Source: Bacteroidetes bacterium 43-93 (GTDB lineage Bacteria; Bacteroidota; Bacteroidia; Chitinophagales; Chitinophagaceae). From it: DNA of 64,000 nt. Positions 18,443 through 29,016 of the stretch are shown piece by piece. The first letter of the stretch is position 1, and each line of letters opens with the position of its first letter. The notes beneath the pieces are model-generated. The model was not told the DNA's origin. It saw only the letters and a program-made list of their open reading frames with translations, and did not search any database. The position numbers and the translations under genes are program-made. The DNA lies in contig MKUO01000011.1 in NCBI GenBank assembly GCA_001897855.1, positions 1-64,000 on the forward strand. The letters run 5' to 3'.

Positions 18443-19327
18443 ATGAAGTATAGTGCTTTACTGATAATTATCGCATTGTTTTGCAGTTCTATGGGCTGCT
18501 CTACCTCTAAAAACCTCCAACGCGATCAACCCTATTCTATTAGCTGGAGCGATGATCCTGTTTGGGGAGAGCCGGTAAGCTTCTACAGTGATGCCCCTAT
18601 CACCAGTACTTATCTTTGGGACTTGGGCAATGGCCGCACATCTACCCTGATGCAGCCAAAATATACTTATGGCAAAGCCGGCAACTATACTATATCACTG
18701 ACATTAGATCATAAAAAAAGGAAGAAGATATCTAAGCAGATACATATAGGCAATATGCCTGTGTATAGATTTTACACCATAGCCACCAATACCGATACCG
18801 TACAGTTTACATCTACAGCAGATAGTGGCAGTACCTATCACTGGGATTTTGGAGATGGCAACACATCTACCTTGCCCAATCCGGCACATGTATTTACACA
18901 ACCCGGTGTGTACAATATTACATTGAAGGTGAATAGCCGCACCGCATTTTGTAATAATCCGGTGTTACATGTAGCACAAGACCCATTATATACTTTTAAA
19001 ATATCAGGCAAGAGAATATTTTATGGCAGTACCAACATTACCATTGCGCAAAAAAATACAATAACACCTGTCAGCAAAGCTGCATACACTATAGGCTACA
19101 CAGATAAGCTAACATTGATCACGCCAAAGTTTAGCGAGCAGTTTTTTTCAGAGCCTGTTATGTATAATCCTATATTCTCTGCCGGCAATATACTCACCTA
19201 CACAAGTGCCAATACCACACTGCGCTACGATACCAGGGCCGATACAGTGTATATAGAACAACACTATGTGCAGGTGCCTGGCAAAGACACAATTCGTGCC
19301 TTCAATACAGCGCATACTGCTAAATAA
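18443..19327 (+). CDS. Lipoprotein with two PKD-like domains
   Basis: Lipobox-like CSSMGCSTS; YLWDLGNGRTSTLMQPKYTYGKAGNY and YHWDFGDGNTSTLPNPAHVFTQPGVY. Confidence 0.75.
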   Translation: MKYSALLIIIALFCSSMGCSTSKNLQRDQPYSISWSDDPVWGEPVSFYSDAPITSTYLWDLGNGRTSTLMQPKYTYGKAGNYTISLTLDHKKRKKISKQIHIGNMPVYRFYTIATNTDTVQFTSTADSGSTYHWDFGDGNTSTLPNPAHVFTQPGVYNITLKVNSRTAFCNNPVLHVAQDPLYTFKISGKRIFYGSTNITIAQKNTITPVSKAAYTIGYTDKLTLITPKFSEQFFSEPVMYNPIFSAGNILTYTSANTTLRYDTRADTVYIEQHYVQVPGKDTIRAFNTAHTAK

Positions 19328-19419
19328 TATTGAGCAACATCAGCATTTGGTGTGACCATCATCATTTTCCTGCTACACAGTCCACGGTACCTTAGCATTG
19401 TAATTAAAACATACTCGTC

Positions 19420-19674
19420 ATGAGAAACACAGGCAAGGCACTATTAGGATTGGCAGCAGCATTTGCTGCAGGTGCAACAATAGGTGTTCTTTACGCACCG
19501 GATAAGGGCGACCGTACCCGCAGAAGGCTGACACGCAAGGGACGGCTGATGTATGATGACATGCAGAACGCCTATGAAGAAGGCAAGGACACCCTCGAAG
19601 ACCTGCGCGACACCCTGAAGGACAACCTGGAGAGGGTGAATGACGAGATCAGCAGATTAAAAAAGTGCAATTAG
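19420..19674 (+). CDS. YtxH domain protein
   Basis: LLGLAAAFAAGATIGVLYAPDKGDRTRRRL. Confidence 0.85.
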   Translation: MRNTGKALLGLAAAFAAGATIGVLYAPDKGDRTRRRLTRKGRLMYDDMQNAYEEGKDTLEDLRDTLKDNLERVNDEISRLKKCN

Positions 19675-19785
19675 ACATAACAAACAGGTAGCCACCTCGG
19701 AACGGCTCAATTTCCGACACAGCTAAATTTTTCATCTTCTCTCATATACTGAGGTACGTTACCAACAATGACAGACAAGGCAGAG

Positions 19786-19817
19786 ATAGCTCTCGTAATG
19801 GGGAGCTATTTTTTTTA
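19786..19817 (+). terminator. Rho-independent terminator
   Basis: ATAGCTC ... GAGCTAT followed by a T run. Confidence 0.6.
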
Positions 19818-21733
19818 TTCCTTTATCACTTTCTGATTATACCTGTTCCCATTACTATCAGTAATTTGTACCAGGTAAGTACCGGGTAACCAGTCTGCAG
19901 CTGCGATCTGTTCTGTTTGGTTTGTTGCAGTAAGCTGAATGATCTTCCTGCCATATAGGTCATAAATAACAACAAATGCACTGGCCTGCAAGCCATCAAG
20001 GGTAAGCATATCGTTTACCGGGTTAGGGTATAGCTTATATCACCTGCAGACAGAACGTTGGCAATGCTGTTAGGGAAAAGATATACCTGCCTGCAATAAG
20101 TATTATCCCCGCAACTGTTCGTGACCTTTAGGCATACTATATAACTACCACTGTCTTTATAATTATGGGTTGGGCTTGCTGTTGTGGCAGTATCCCCATC
20201 CCCAAAATCCCATCTGTAAGTACTGATACCCGACGAACCTGTGTAGGTAAAATTGGCTGTTTGCCCTGTCTTAGTCATACTAAACTGTGGCTCGGGAATA
20301 TTGGTGCAGTTGCAATTGCTATGACCATACTTGGCTAGATACCAGTCCGATTCTCCACCAACTTTAACAAGGGTATTGCCTGCAACAGTAAGTGTAGTAT
20401 AGAAATTACCACCTATATACACATTGTCCCTGCCATCAGAAACGGTCGCATATTCTTCACATCCCGATGCAGGTAACTGATCAATACCAAGCACCTTGCC
20501 CGTAGTAGTATTGAACCTTGTTATAAATGGACGATATCCGCTATTCTTCGGAAGGTTGAAGGAATCATCATAATCCTGCCATTTTAAAAGACCGGGAAAT
20601 TTACCATGTAATAACACTTCGCCGCTATTACGCAGGGTTATGCCGCCATCCACAAAAGTAGCAGCGTTGGTTTTTGCTTCCACACCCCATAATACATTGC
20701 CATTGCTGTCCATCTTTATTACAGTAGGACTTATATATATGCTAGACAATTTATCCTTAAATCCATTAAATGTTTCTCCAACATCCAGCAACATGGCGGC
20801 ATATATACTGCCTTCGCCATCAATACCCAGAGTACCTGCAACACCTCCAACATCACCTGCATCCCCCTGCTTGCACCATATATATTTACCTGTTTTATCG
20901 AAAGCAGCTATGTACTTACTGCTAATAAGTGGAACGCCATTCACGTTCATAGTTGATGTATTTCCGTACCCTGCATAATAGAATCGTCCGGACCTTTTAT
21001 CTCTTGTCATATGTCCAACACCCACCAGCGATTTCAGATCAAGTGTTTTCACGCTATTTCCGTAGCGATCATATTCTAAAATATAGTCGTTCATAGCAGA
21101 CACAACCAAACCTCCGTTCAGATATTCGCCGGGATACATTTGCCACATCCAGTATATAGTACCTGAACTGTCTACGCTTAATCCAAGGTCCAGCGAATTT
21201 ATTCTACCCGTTGGTCCAATGGTGTCTGATTGGGGTTGGCGCATCCATTTGTAATTACCTGCTGTATCGTACTTTATCAATGTAATGCCTTTATATATTT
21301 TACCTGCTGTTGTAAAGCTGGTATCTGTGTCAATATTGATCGTGGTGTTAGACTGGCTCCTATCCAGTAAACAGCTTATGTAGACGCCATCCAACTTATC
21401 TGTACACACTTCAAAACCATAATCTTTACTTGGCCCTCCTATTACTTTCCACCACCTTAATGATCCATGGCAGTCAAAGCTTGCTAATACTACATCAAAT
21501 GCTCCATTACCATTTTTTACATCACCATCTACATTTACACTTGCCTGTGCCACATGCCCAACGGCATATACATTACCATGCACATCCACAGCCATACTGT
21601 TTACATGTTCCCATTCGCTGCCACCAGTTGTTTGCGCACTGCCTGCACGTTTGCCCCATTGAAAGGATTGGGCATATCCCCTGCTAAATAATAACAGCAG
21701 CATAAACAGCAAATATGTAATGGCCCCTTTCAA
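19815..21733 (-). pseudogene. PKD/T9SS cargo protein interrupted by a -1 frameshift near its C-terminal sorting domain (ORFs 20015-21733 and 19815-20009)
   Basis: Intact paralog 21738-23654 continues ...SAGDLRIYPNPVKDMLTLDG...; this copy reads ...SAGDISYTLTR* and MLTLDGLQASAF... resumes in the next frame. Confidence 0.75.
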
Positions 21734-21737
21734 TTTT

Positions 21738-23654
21738 TTATTCCTTTATCACTTTCTGATTATACCTGTTCCCATTACTATCAGTAATTTGTACCAAGTA
21801 GGTTCCTGGCGACCAGTCAGTAGTATTGATATGTTCCGTCTTACCTTCAGCAATCAGTTGTATAATTTTTCTACCATAAACATCGTACACAGTAACAGAT
21901 ACTCCTTGTTGAACACCATCAAGAGTAAGCATATCCTTTACAGGGTTAGGATATATCCTTAGATCTCCTGCCGATAAAACATTATAGATACTATTAGGAA
22001 ATAAATATACCTGCCTGCAGTAAGTATTATCCCCGCAACTGTTCGTGACCTTTAGGCATACTATATAACTACCGCTGTCTTTATAATTATGGATTGGGCT
22101 TGCTGTTGTAGCAGTATCTCCATCCCCAAAATCCCATCTGTAAGTACTAATGCCCGAGGAACCTGTGTAGGTAAAATTGGCTGTTTGCCCTGTCTTAGTC
22201 ATACTAAACTGTGGCTCAGGGATATTGGTGCAGTTGCAGTTGCTATGGCCATACTTGGCTATATACCAGTCAGATTCTCCACCAACTTTAGCAAGGGTAT
22301 TACCCGCAACCGTAAGTGTAGTATAGAAATTACCACCTATATACACATTATTCCTGCCATCAGAAACTGTAGCGTATTCCTCGCAGCCCGATGCAGGTAA
22401 TTGATCAATACCAAGCACCTTCCCGGTAGTAGTATTGAACCTGGTAATAAACGGGCGATAACCGCTATTAAATGGAAGGCTGAAAGAATCATTAAAGTTC
22501 TGCCATTTTAAAAGACCCGGAAATTTACCATGTAACACCACTTCACCGCTATTACGCAGGGTTATGCCGCCATCCACAAAAGTAGCAGCGTTGGTTTTTG
22601 CTTCCACACCCCATAATACATTGCCATTGCTGTCCATCTTTATTACAGTAGGACTTATATATATGCTAGACAATTTATCCTTAAATCCATTAAATGTTTC
22701 TCCAACATCCAGCAACATGGCGGCATATATACTGCCTTCGCCATCAATACCCAGAGTACCTGCAACACCTCCTACATCACCTGCATCCCCCTGTTTGCAC
22801 CATATATATTTGCCTGTTTTATCGAAAGCAGCTATGTACTTACTGCTACTAAGTGGAACGCCATTCACGTTCATAGTTGATGTATTTCCGTACCCTGCAT
22901 AGTAAAACCTACCTGATCTTGTATCCCTTGTTAGCCGGCCACCTGCAACCATCGATTTTAGATTCAACGCGCTGTTAAAATTTCCGGATCTATCATATTG
23001 CAAAATATAATCACTAGTCTGAGGCACATTAAGCGTTCCATAAAAATATACGCTAGCCGCCATTTGCAGCATCCAATATACATTGCCTGCACTATCAACA
23101 TTTAGCCCCAGATCACCTGTATTAATATATGTATTGAGGCTTATTGTATCTGCCTGGGGGGCGCTCAACCATTTATAATTTCCAGCAGTATCGTACTTGA
23201 TCAAGGACAGGCACTTATTCGTTTTACCTGAAAAAGTAGTATCACTATCTATATGTATCGTATTGCCTCCCTGGCTCCTATCCAGTAAACAGCTTATGTA
23301 GACGCCATCCAACTTATCTGTACACACTTCAAAACCATAATCTTTACTTGGCCCTCCTATTACTTTCCACCACCTTAATGATCCATGGCAGTCAAAGCTT
23401 GCTAATACTACATCAAATGCTCCATTACCATTTTTTACATCACCATCTACATTTACACTTGCCTGCGCTACATGGCCTACCGCATACACGTTACCATGTA
23501 CATCCACGGCCATACTGTTTACATGCTCCCATTCGCTGCCACCAGTTGTTTGCGCACTGCCTGCACGCCTGCCCCATTGAAAGGATTGGGCAAAAGAAAC
23601 ATTACAAAAAAGAAATAATATCAGTGAAAAATGAAAAGAGTAGTTTTTTTTCAT
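21738..23654 (-). CDS. PKD-domain, T9SS-sorted secreted protein (tandem paralog)
   Basis: 638 aa; signal peptide; YRWDFGDGDTATTASPIHNYKDSGSY; C-terminal RIYPNPVKDMLTLDG...GTYLVQITDSNGNRYNQKVIKE. Confidence 0.85.
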   Translation of the reverse strand: MKKNYSFHFSLILFLFCNVSFAQSFQWGRRAGSAQTTGGSEWEHVNSMAVDVHGNVYAVGHVAQASVNVDGDVKNGNGAFDVVLASFDCHGSLRWWKVIGGPSKDYGFEVCTDKLDGVYISCLLDRSQGGNTIHIDSDTTFSGKTNKCLSLIKYDTAGNYKWLSAPQADTISLNTYINTGDLGLNVDSAGNVYWMLQMAASVYFYGTLNVPQTSDYILQYDRSGNFNSALNLKSMVAGGRLTRDTRSGRFYYAGYGNTSTMNVNGVPLSSSKYIAAFDKTGKYIWCKQGDAGDVGGVAGTLGIDGEGSIYAAMLLDVGETFNGFKDKLSSIYISPTVIKMDSNGNVLWGVEAKTNAATFVDGGITLRNSGEVVLHGKFPGLLKWQNFNDSFSLPFNSGYRPFITRFNTTTGKVLGIDQLPASGCEEYATVSDGRNNVYIGGNFYTTLTVAGNTLAKVGGESDWYIAKYGHSNCNCTNIPEPQFSMTKTGQTANFTYTGSSGISTYRWDFGDGDTATTASPIHNYKDSGSYIVCLKVTNSCGDNTYCRQVYLFPNSIYNVLSAGDLRIYPNPVKDMLTLDGVQQGVSVTVYDVYGRKIIQLIAEGKTEHINTTDWSPGTYLVQITDSNGNRYNQKVIKE

Positions 23655-23700
23655 GATGTCGCATATTGGGTTATTACAATTTAATCATAAAATATTAAAT

Positions 23701-23732
23701 AACCATAGCAAGCTTTTACACCTGCTATGGTT
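23701..23732 (-). terminator. Terminator hairpin downstream of the 1607-aa PKD protein
   Basis: AACCATAGCA ... TGCTATGGTT, 10-bp perfect stem. Confidence 0.6.
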
Positions 23733-23759
23733 ATTATTCTTAGACATTACACGCAAAGA

Positions 23760-26700
23760 CTATTTTACAATACTCAACTTACTGTTAAGCACTGCTTTAC
23801 CGTCTTGCTTCATTACTACCTGGTAAACACCTGGTGCAAAATCATCCAGCGATAATTGCCAGCTTCCCTTAGCGCCTTGTGCATCCCTGCGCTGCATCAT
23901 CCTGCCGGTAATATCATACACTTCCAGGCAGCGGTTTTTGCCCTCACCTGTCCATGTATAATCTATCCTCGTACTGTTGTTAGCCGGGTTAGGGGCAATC
24001 AGCAACTTCAATGGGCCTGAACTTACGATCGTTTGATCACCATCATGTGATAATGAAGTAGTTCCTTCTTTGCCTTGAGGGTTACATCCTGTTGTAGTCA
24101 CATACATATCGCCGCTGGTAGCATTACACCAACCGTTATCCAAATACAAGTTGAATGTACCAGGTGCATCAATGTTCAGGTTCGGATAGTCAATCGGAAT
24201 ACCTCCGCCTGCCCATACAGGCAAGCCATTTTTCAGGTATTTCCATTGTACAAAAGACCATATAGGACCTGTGATCAGGTAAGTCTTCTTCGGACAAATT
24301 TCCCAGCATCCTGTAGGGAATATCCACAGGTACTCTTTCGGATCTTTTGGCACCCAAAGTGTATTCCTGCTTACGCATCCGTACTGGTCTGTAAATGTGA
24401 CTTGGTATTTACCACCTGCATACACAGATACCGGTGTACCACTCTGGCCCGTATTCCAGTTAAACGTACCCGGTCCACCGGCAGTGGCAGATAGCTGCAC
24501 TTCATAGGTAGTGCAATTAACAATACTGAACGACGGATTTGGTGGCGCCGGAGTTCCATGTACGATTACATTAAATATTGCACTTGTTTTGGTACAGTAT
24601 CCTCCTAATCCATCAGGAACAGAAACAGTTACCTGGTAGGTATGTGTACCCGGACTGCTGTAGATGTCCGTATAGCTTGGAGTTGTAATCGCTGTTGGCG
24701 AACCGTCAACGGTCCAGCTATAAGTGATATTAGGATCGCTACCAGCATAACCGTTCAATGTATAGCCAACATTTTCGCATTGATCGCTATCACCTGTAAT
24801 CACTGCGTCGGGAACTTGTACTACTACTAACGTGTCTCCCAAAGTACTCTCCACACAGCCATACTGATCCTCTACGTGTACCCAGTAATACCCGGATTCA
24901 AACACATTAAATGGACGATATGTGGTATGTGCCATCAATGTATTATCATTATACCAATCGTAATAAGGTGGAACCGGTAATACCGTACCTGCATTAGGAG
25001 CATAGTCGAGCGTTACTGTACTTCCCTCACATGCGTGATTTGTTGACAATGCTGTTCTACCCTTCAGATCATCTGGTACAATACGGATACGTTTGGTAAT
25101 GGAAGCTACACAACCATAGTCGTCGGTTACTGTAAGTCGCACGTTGTACAAACCGGCAGCACCATATACCCTGTAAGGGTTGTACTGGTTATTACCACTC
25201 AGGTCGCCAAAATCCCAATCAGCAAACATACCTGAAGGCGTACTCGTATTGGTAAACTGTACAGATGCCTCTTGTTCACACGTAACTGGCCTGTAGAAAG
25301 AGAAAGATGCTACAGGCAACGCCGGCACATTAATAACCACTGTAGTGGTACAGTTTGCATACGGCGACAAAGACTGTATCACATTGATCGTATGTGGCCC
25401 CGGAGTAAGGAAGCCTGAATAGGTCTGCGAAGAACCTGACGAAGTTGGCGGTCCGGTAACAGGCACATCTATATAGAAGGCATAGTTAGTACCAACAATA
25501 CCTGGTCCTGCAGTAAGTGTCACGCCGCGTCCGCCACCAGAGCTGGTACAATTGTAATCTTCCTTCAGGTCTGGTTTATATGGAATGATAACAGTTGTAT
25601 CATGGCACACGGTACAGGTATCGCCTACCATATCATCATATGTAGCGCAGTAGCGTATGGTATGATTTCCATAGTCAAAACTATTGGTCATACTAAACTC
25701 AGTACCACCCAAGCCATAAGAACTGAAACCTACGATCTCGCTCCATGTATAGCTACCCGGTATATAACCTGTAGCGGTATGGGTTGAGTTGAAGGTGTAT
25801 GTTTGGCAAGAGCCGTTAACTGCAGATGTAATACCCGTAGAAGCCGGTATCATCAGGTTACAAGGACATACATTCAATATGAACAAGGTATCCGTCATTG
25901 CCGGGCAACCGTTGGATGAGGTTATCTGCACTGTGTAATAACCAAATGCACTTGCCGTATAAGTAGAACTTGTAGCACCGGATATTGGAGCGCCGTTAAA
26001 ATACCACTGGAATGACGAAGCAACAGGTCCACTCACATACGTGGCTGTAAGCAATTGCGAGAATGTGTTACAGAAACTGATACGTCCATAGCTGCCCCAT
26101 GGAGATATACCATACCTCGATATCGGCTTCACCAAAATACTATCGATCACACTGTCTTTACCGGGACAGGTGTAAGGATTGTAAATGATGGCCTTGACAG
26201 TTTTATATACGTTAACTGTGTTGTATATATCATAGGTGTAATCTACACTGGCATCATCAGTGAATGACGGCCGTCCATCGCCAAAATTCCACAATACAGA
26301 TGTACCACCTGTGTTCAATGTTGCAGTGAACTGTGTACTATCACAAATAGTGGCAGGTAATGTTACAAAGAATGGCGGCGGGAATTGCCCGATATGTATC
26401 AGTATAGAATCCTGGTAGGTATCAAAGCAACGCCTCATTTTACAACGCAGCCATACCGTGCCCGAGGTCTTATTAAATAAGATAGTCGGATTCGGAGTAC
26501 CATCGCCACTGGCAACACTGGCCATCAGTGGGTTAGAAAGTGTCCACTCATATGTTTCACCGGTTGTATAGGTAGCAAAGTAGCCATGATAGCTGCTTGG
26601 ACAAACACTATCCGGCCCTGTAACTGCGAGGTTCACAATTAGTGGATGCACCGTATCTGTGATGGTATCAGAAGGACAGTAAGGCATTTCCTTGCTTGTC

Positions 26701-28583
26701 CTCCAGGAATAGATCACAAACGGGCCTGATGAAGAAAGATTCATCTTAATGAAACTTTGCTTACCGCTACCCGCATTTACTGTACCATTGAGCATGCCCC
26801 AGTTATATAAAGTACCAGGCAGGTCATTACCTGCTATAAACTTCATCTCTACCCCTTTACAGAAGTATTTAGGCCCTATGATCGTATCCGGTGGTGCCGG
26901 TAACGAATCTACTTTTATATATAAAGGAGAAGGAGGGCAGAAACTTGTACCACTTACCTCCAGCTTATATATACCTACTTCATCAAAGTACGCAGGGAAA
27001 CTGCTGGTTGATGTAGCCGTTTGCGTGGCGGTACTTGGTTTGGTCAGTATCCAGTTGCCCGGATGCCCATATAGTGTATTATATGTTACCGTAGAACCAA
27101 AACATGCTTTGTCCGGACCGTCAATCGATTCAGGATCCAACACGTTAATGTTGATGGTAGCCTTGCCACCACATCCAAGTAATGTATTTTTATAAATACA
27201 TGTAATAGTTACCGGCCCTCCAACAGATGTATTCAGCACTATTTCATTAGGCTGATCCGTAGTGCCCAATGTGGCACCTGTACCGGTAGAAATGCTCCAG
27301 TTGAATTTGGTAGTTGGCCATTGCGGCAACCTGTATATGTATTGGCTGTTAGGGCATACAATAGTTGGCCCTACAATCGTACCGATATTCATTACAATAG
27401 GCACTTTAGCAACGGAGAATGCACACGGCAAGCCACAACCGGATGCGTCAAACATCACATAGCCAAAGCCATCAGGGCCCGGGGTATCCCATTTTATCTG
27501 AACCGTGGTAGGGGTTGCCGAAACGATGGTACCTCCTATTACAGACCATGCTCCCGGGCAAGTCGATGCAACACTGTAGTTTGCAACTTCATTCTGGCAC
27601 ACCACCCTTGGGCATTCTATCTTCATACGCACATTCGGATCTACTTTTATCAGGATAGAATCCGTTGTAGAGCATCCACAAGCATTGGTTACCGTAAGCT
27701 TAGCCCAATAAGATGTAGGCATACTACCAATAGTAGTGTACTGATGCGTTATTGGTGTTAAGAAACCTCCCACAGCATTGCTGAATGTTCCATCACCAAA
27801 ATCCCATCTCCAGGATACTATCGGAGACCCGGCCGGTGCCATAGAACCGTCAAGAAATACGATCTCTGTACTATCACATACATTGAGCACCCGCATATTA
27901 GTATCGGGCAGTGCTATGATATGCGCAATGGGAGCATCTATTACGTCAATACATACGGTCTTTGTACCCTGGCATCCATTAACGGTAGTTTCATTAACGG
28001 TAATAGAAGCAGACCCTGCACCACCCCAGCAGATACGGGCGCTGTCCCCATCAGGGTCAAGCGGAGTAATGCTAACTGAACCTGAAGCAGACCAGGCGAA
28101 CGTACTGCCTGCTGCCCCCCATGCGTGGTAAACAACACAACTATAGGCACAAACCTTTATACAGCCCGTATCATCAAACTCTGGTTTAGGAACCCTGTTA
28201 TCAAACACGGTATCACCCAGGTGTTGGCAGGCAACCCTGGTGTCTGTGGTTATCAACGGCTTTGGCGTCGGATACACGGTAACCGATAAGATGCCGGAAT
28301 CTATTGGAGCACCGGCGGCATTATGCATTACTACTTTTACATTATCTGTACCTGCGAGCCCCCAATAGATAGTAGCGCTGCTGCTACTACTGGTAAGCAC
28401 GGTACCAAGAGATCCGGATGTCCATGTGTAAGTAAAACCAGGCGTTGGTGTAATGGTGTAGGTGTGGCTTGTCTTCTGGCAAACATTAACGTCTCCGCTA
28501 ATGACCGGTGTCTGTCCCCGCGCCACACTAAGGCAAAAGAACATCATTGCACCGATGAGGGCAACAATTGGATTGTTTTTCAT
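23760..28583 (-). CDS. Large multi-PKD T9SS-secreted surface protein
   Basis: 1607 aa; multiple WRWDFGDG / ADWDFGDLSG-type PKD motifs; C-terminal LLIAPNPANNSTRIDY...GVYQVVMKQDGKAVLNSKLSIVK. Confidence 0.9.
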   Translation of the reverse strand: MKNNPIVALIGAMMFFCLSVARGQTPVISGDVNVCQKTSHTYTITPTPGFTYTWTSGSLGTVLTSSSSSATIYWGLAGTDNVKVVMHNAAGAPIDSGILSVTVYPTPKPLITTDTRVACQHLGDTVFDNRVPKPEFDDTGCIKVCAYSCVVYHAWGAAGSTFAWSASGSVSITPLDPDGDSARICWGGAGSASITVNETTVNGCQGTKTVCIDVIDAPIAHIIALPDTNMRVLNVCDSTEIVFLDGSMAPAGSPIVSWRWDFGDGTFSNAVGGFLTPITHQYTTIGSMPTSYWAKLTVTNACGCSTTDSILIKVDPNVRMKIECPRVVCQNEVANYSVASTCPGAWSVIGGTIVSATPTTVQIKWDTPGPDGFGYVMFDASGCGLPCAFSVAKVPIVMNIGTIVGPTIVCPNSQYIYRLPQWPTTKFNWSISTGTGATLGTTDQPNEIVLNTSVGGPVTITCIYKNTLLGCGGKATININVLDPESIDGPDKACFGSTVTYNTLYGHPGNWILTKPSTATQTATSTSSFPAYFDEVGIYKLEVSGTSFCPPSPLYIKVDSLPAPPDTIIGPKYFCKGVEMKFIAGNDLPGTLYNWGMLNGTVNAGSGKQSFIKMNLSSSGPFVIYSWRTSKEMPYCPSDTITDTVHPLIVNLAVTGPDSVCPSSYHGYFATYTTGETYEWTLSNPLMASVASGDGTPNPTILFNKTSGTVWLRCKMRRCFDTYQDSILIHIGQFPPPFFVTLPATICDSTQFTATLNTGGTSVLWNFGDGRPSFTDDASVDYTYDIYNTVNVYKTVKAIIYNPYTCPGKDSVIDSILVKPISRYGISPWGSYGRISFCNTFSQLLTATYVSGPVASSFQWYFNGAPISGATSSTYTASAFGYYTVQITSSNGCPAMTDTLFILNVCPCNLMIPASTGITSAVNGSCQTYTFNSTHTATGYIPGSYTWSEIVGFSSYGLGGTEFSMTNSFDYGNHTIRYCATYDDMVGDTCTVCHDTTVIIPYKPDLKEDYNCTSSGGGRGVTLTAGPGIVGTNYAFYIDVPVTGPPTSSGSSQTYSGFLTPGPHTINVIQSLSPYANCTTTVVINVPALPVASFSFYRPVTCEQEASVQFTNTSTPSGMFADWDFGDLSGNNQYNPYRVYGAAGLYNVRLTVTDDYGCVASITKRIRIVPDDLKGRTALSTNHACEGSTVTLDYAPNAGTVLPVPPYYDWYNDNTLMAHTTYRPFNVFESGYYWVHVEDQYGCVESTLGDTLVVVQVPDAVITGDSDQCENVGYTLNGYAGSDPNITYSWTVDGSPTAITTPSYTDIYSSPGTHTYQVTVSVPDGLGGYCTKTSAIFNVIVHGTPAPPNPSFSIVNCTTYEVQLSATAGGPGTFNWNTGQSGTPVSVYAGGKYQVTFTDQYGCVSRNTLWVPKDPKEYLWIFPTGCWEICPKKTYLITGPIWSFVQWKYLKNGLPVWAGGGIPIDYPNLNIDAPGTFNLYLDNGWCNATSGDMYVTTTGCNPQGKEGTTSLSHDGDQTIVSSGPLKLLIAPNPANNSTRIDYTWTGEGKNRCLEVYDITGRMMQRRDAQGAKGSWQLSLDDFAPGVYQVVMKQDGKAVLNSKLSIVK

Positions 28584-28966
28584 GATTCGTGTATTTTAAG
28601 GTGAAAGAAAACTTTATTGATATAATGCACTTATATCACAGATCGATCTTCTTATCGGGGTTCACAGGAATCGATGAAACTATTGTATCCTATAGGGAGG
28701 ACATAAGGATGCTTACGGCAGATTCCAATGAAGGAACCGTTTGGATATCCTAATATTGAAGACGGGAAAAGAGTAGCGCGAACGCATGGTTTGTAGTGTG
28801 TATAATGCTTTCATGTTGGTGTGTTTTAAAGATGGTTGGGATAGCTGCATCACATTTTTTGTGATACGTTACAAAGTTTCAGAATATTATTTCACAAAAA
28901 CAACCGTTAAAACACCCATTTTTTGATAATTTATTTTACACGCTTTTTAACCTGATAAATAAAAAA

Positions 28967-28992
28967 GGCACTGCAAAATGAATTGCAGTGCC
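28967..28992 (-). terminator. Terminator downstream of the 332-aa outer membrane protein
   Basis: GGCACTGCA AAATGAAT TGCAGTGCC with a T run on the minus-strand 3' side. Confidence 0.75.
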
Positions 28993-29016
28993 AATTATCA
29001 AAAATAGATAGTTTTA

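Noticed and set aside
20640-22902. Two near-identical 112-aa plus-strand ORFs (20640-20978, 22564-22902)
   Set aside because: Their conservation is explained by the duplicated minus-strand PKD genes they overlap.
24075-24494. Plus-strand ORF 139 aa with several Cys residues
   Set aside because: Antisense to the C-terminal part of the PKD protein; composition typical of shadow frames.
26749-28131. Plus-strand ORFs antisense to the 1607-aa PKD gene (also those across 30072-35720)
   Set aside because: Shadow ORFs of long repetitive coding regions; no signal or domain motifs.
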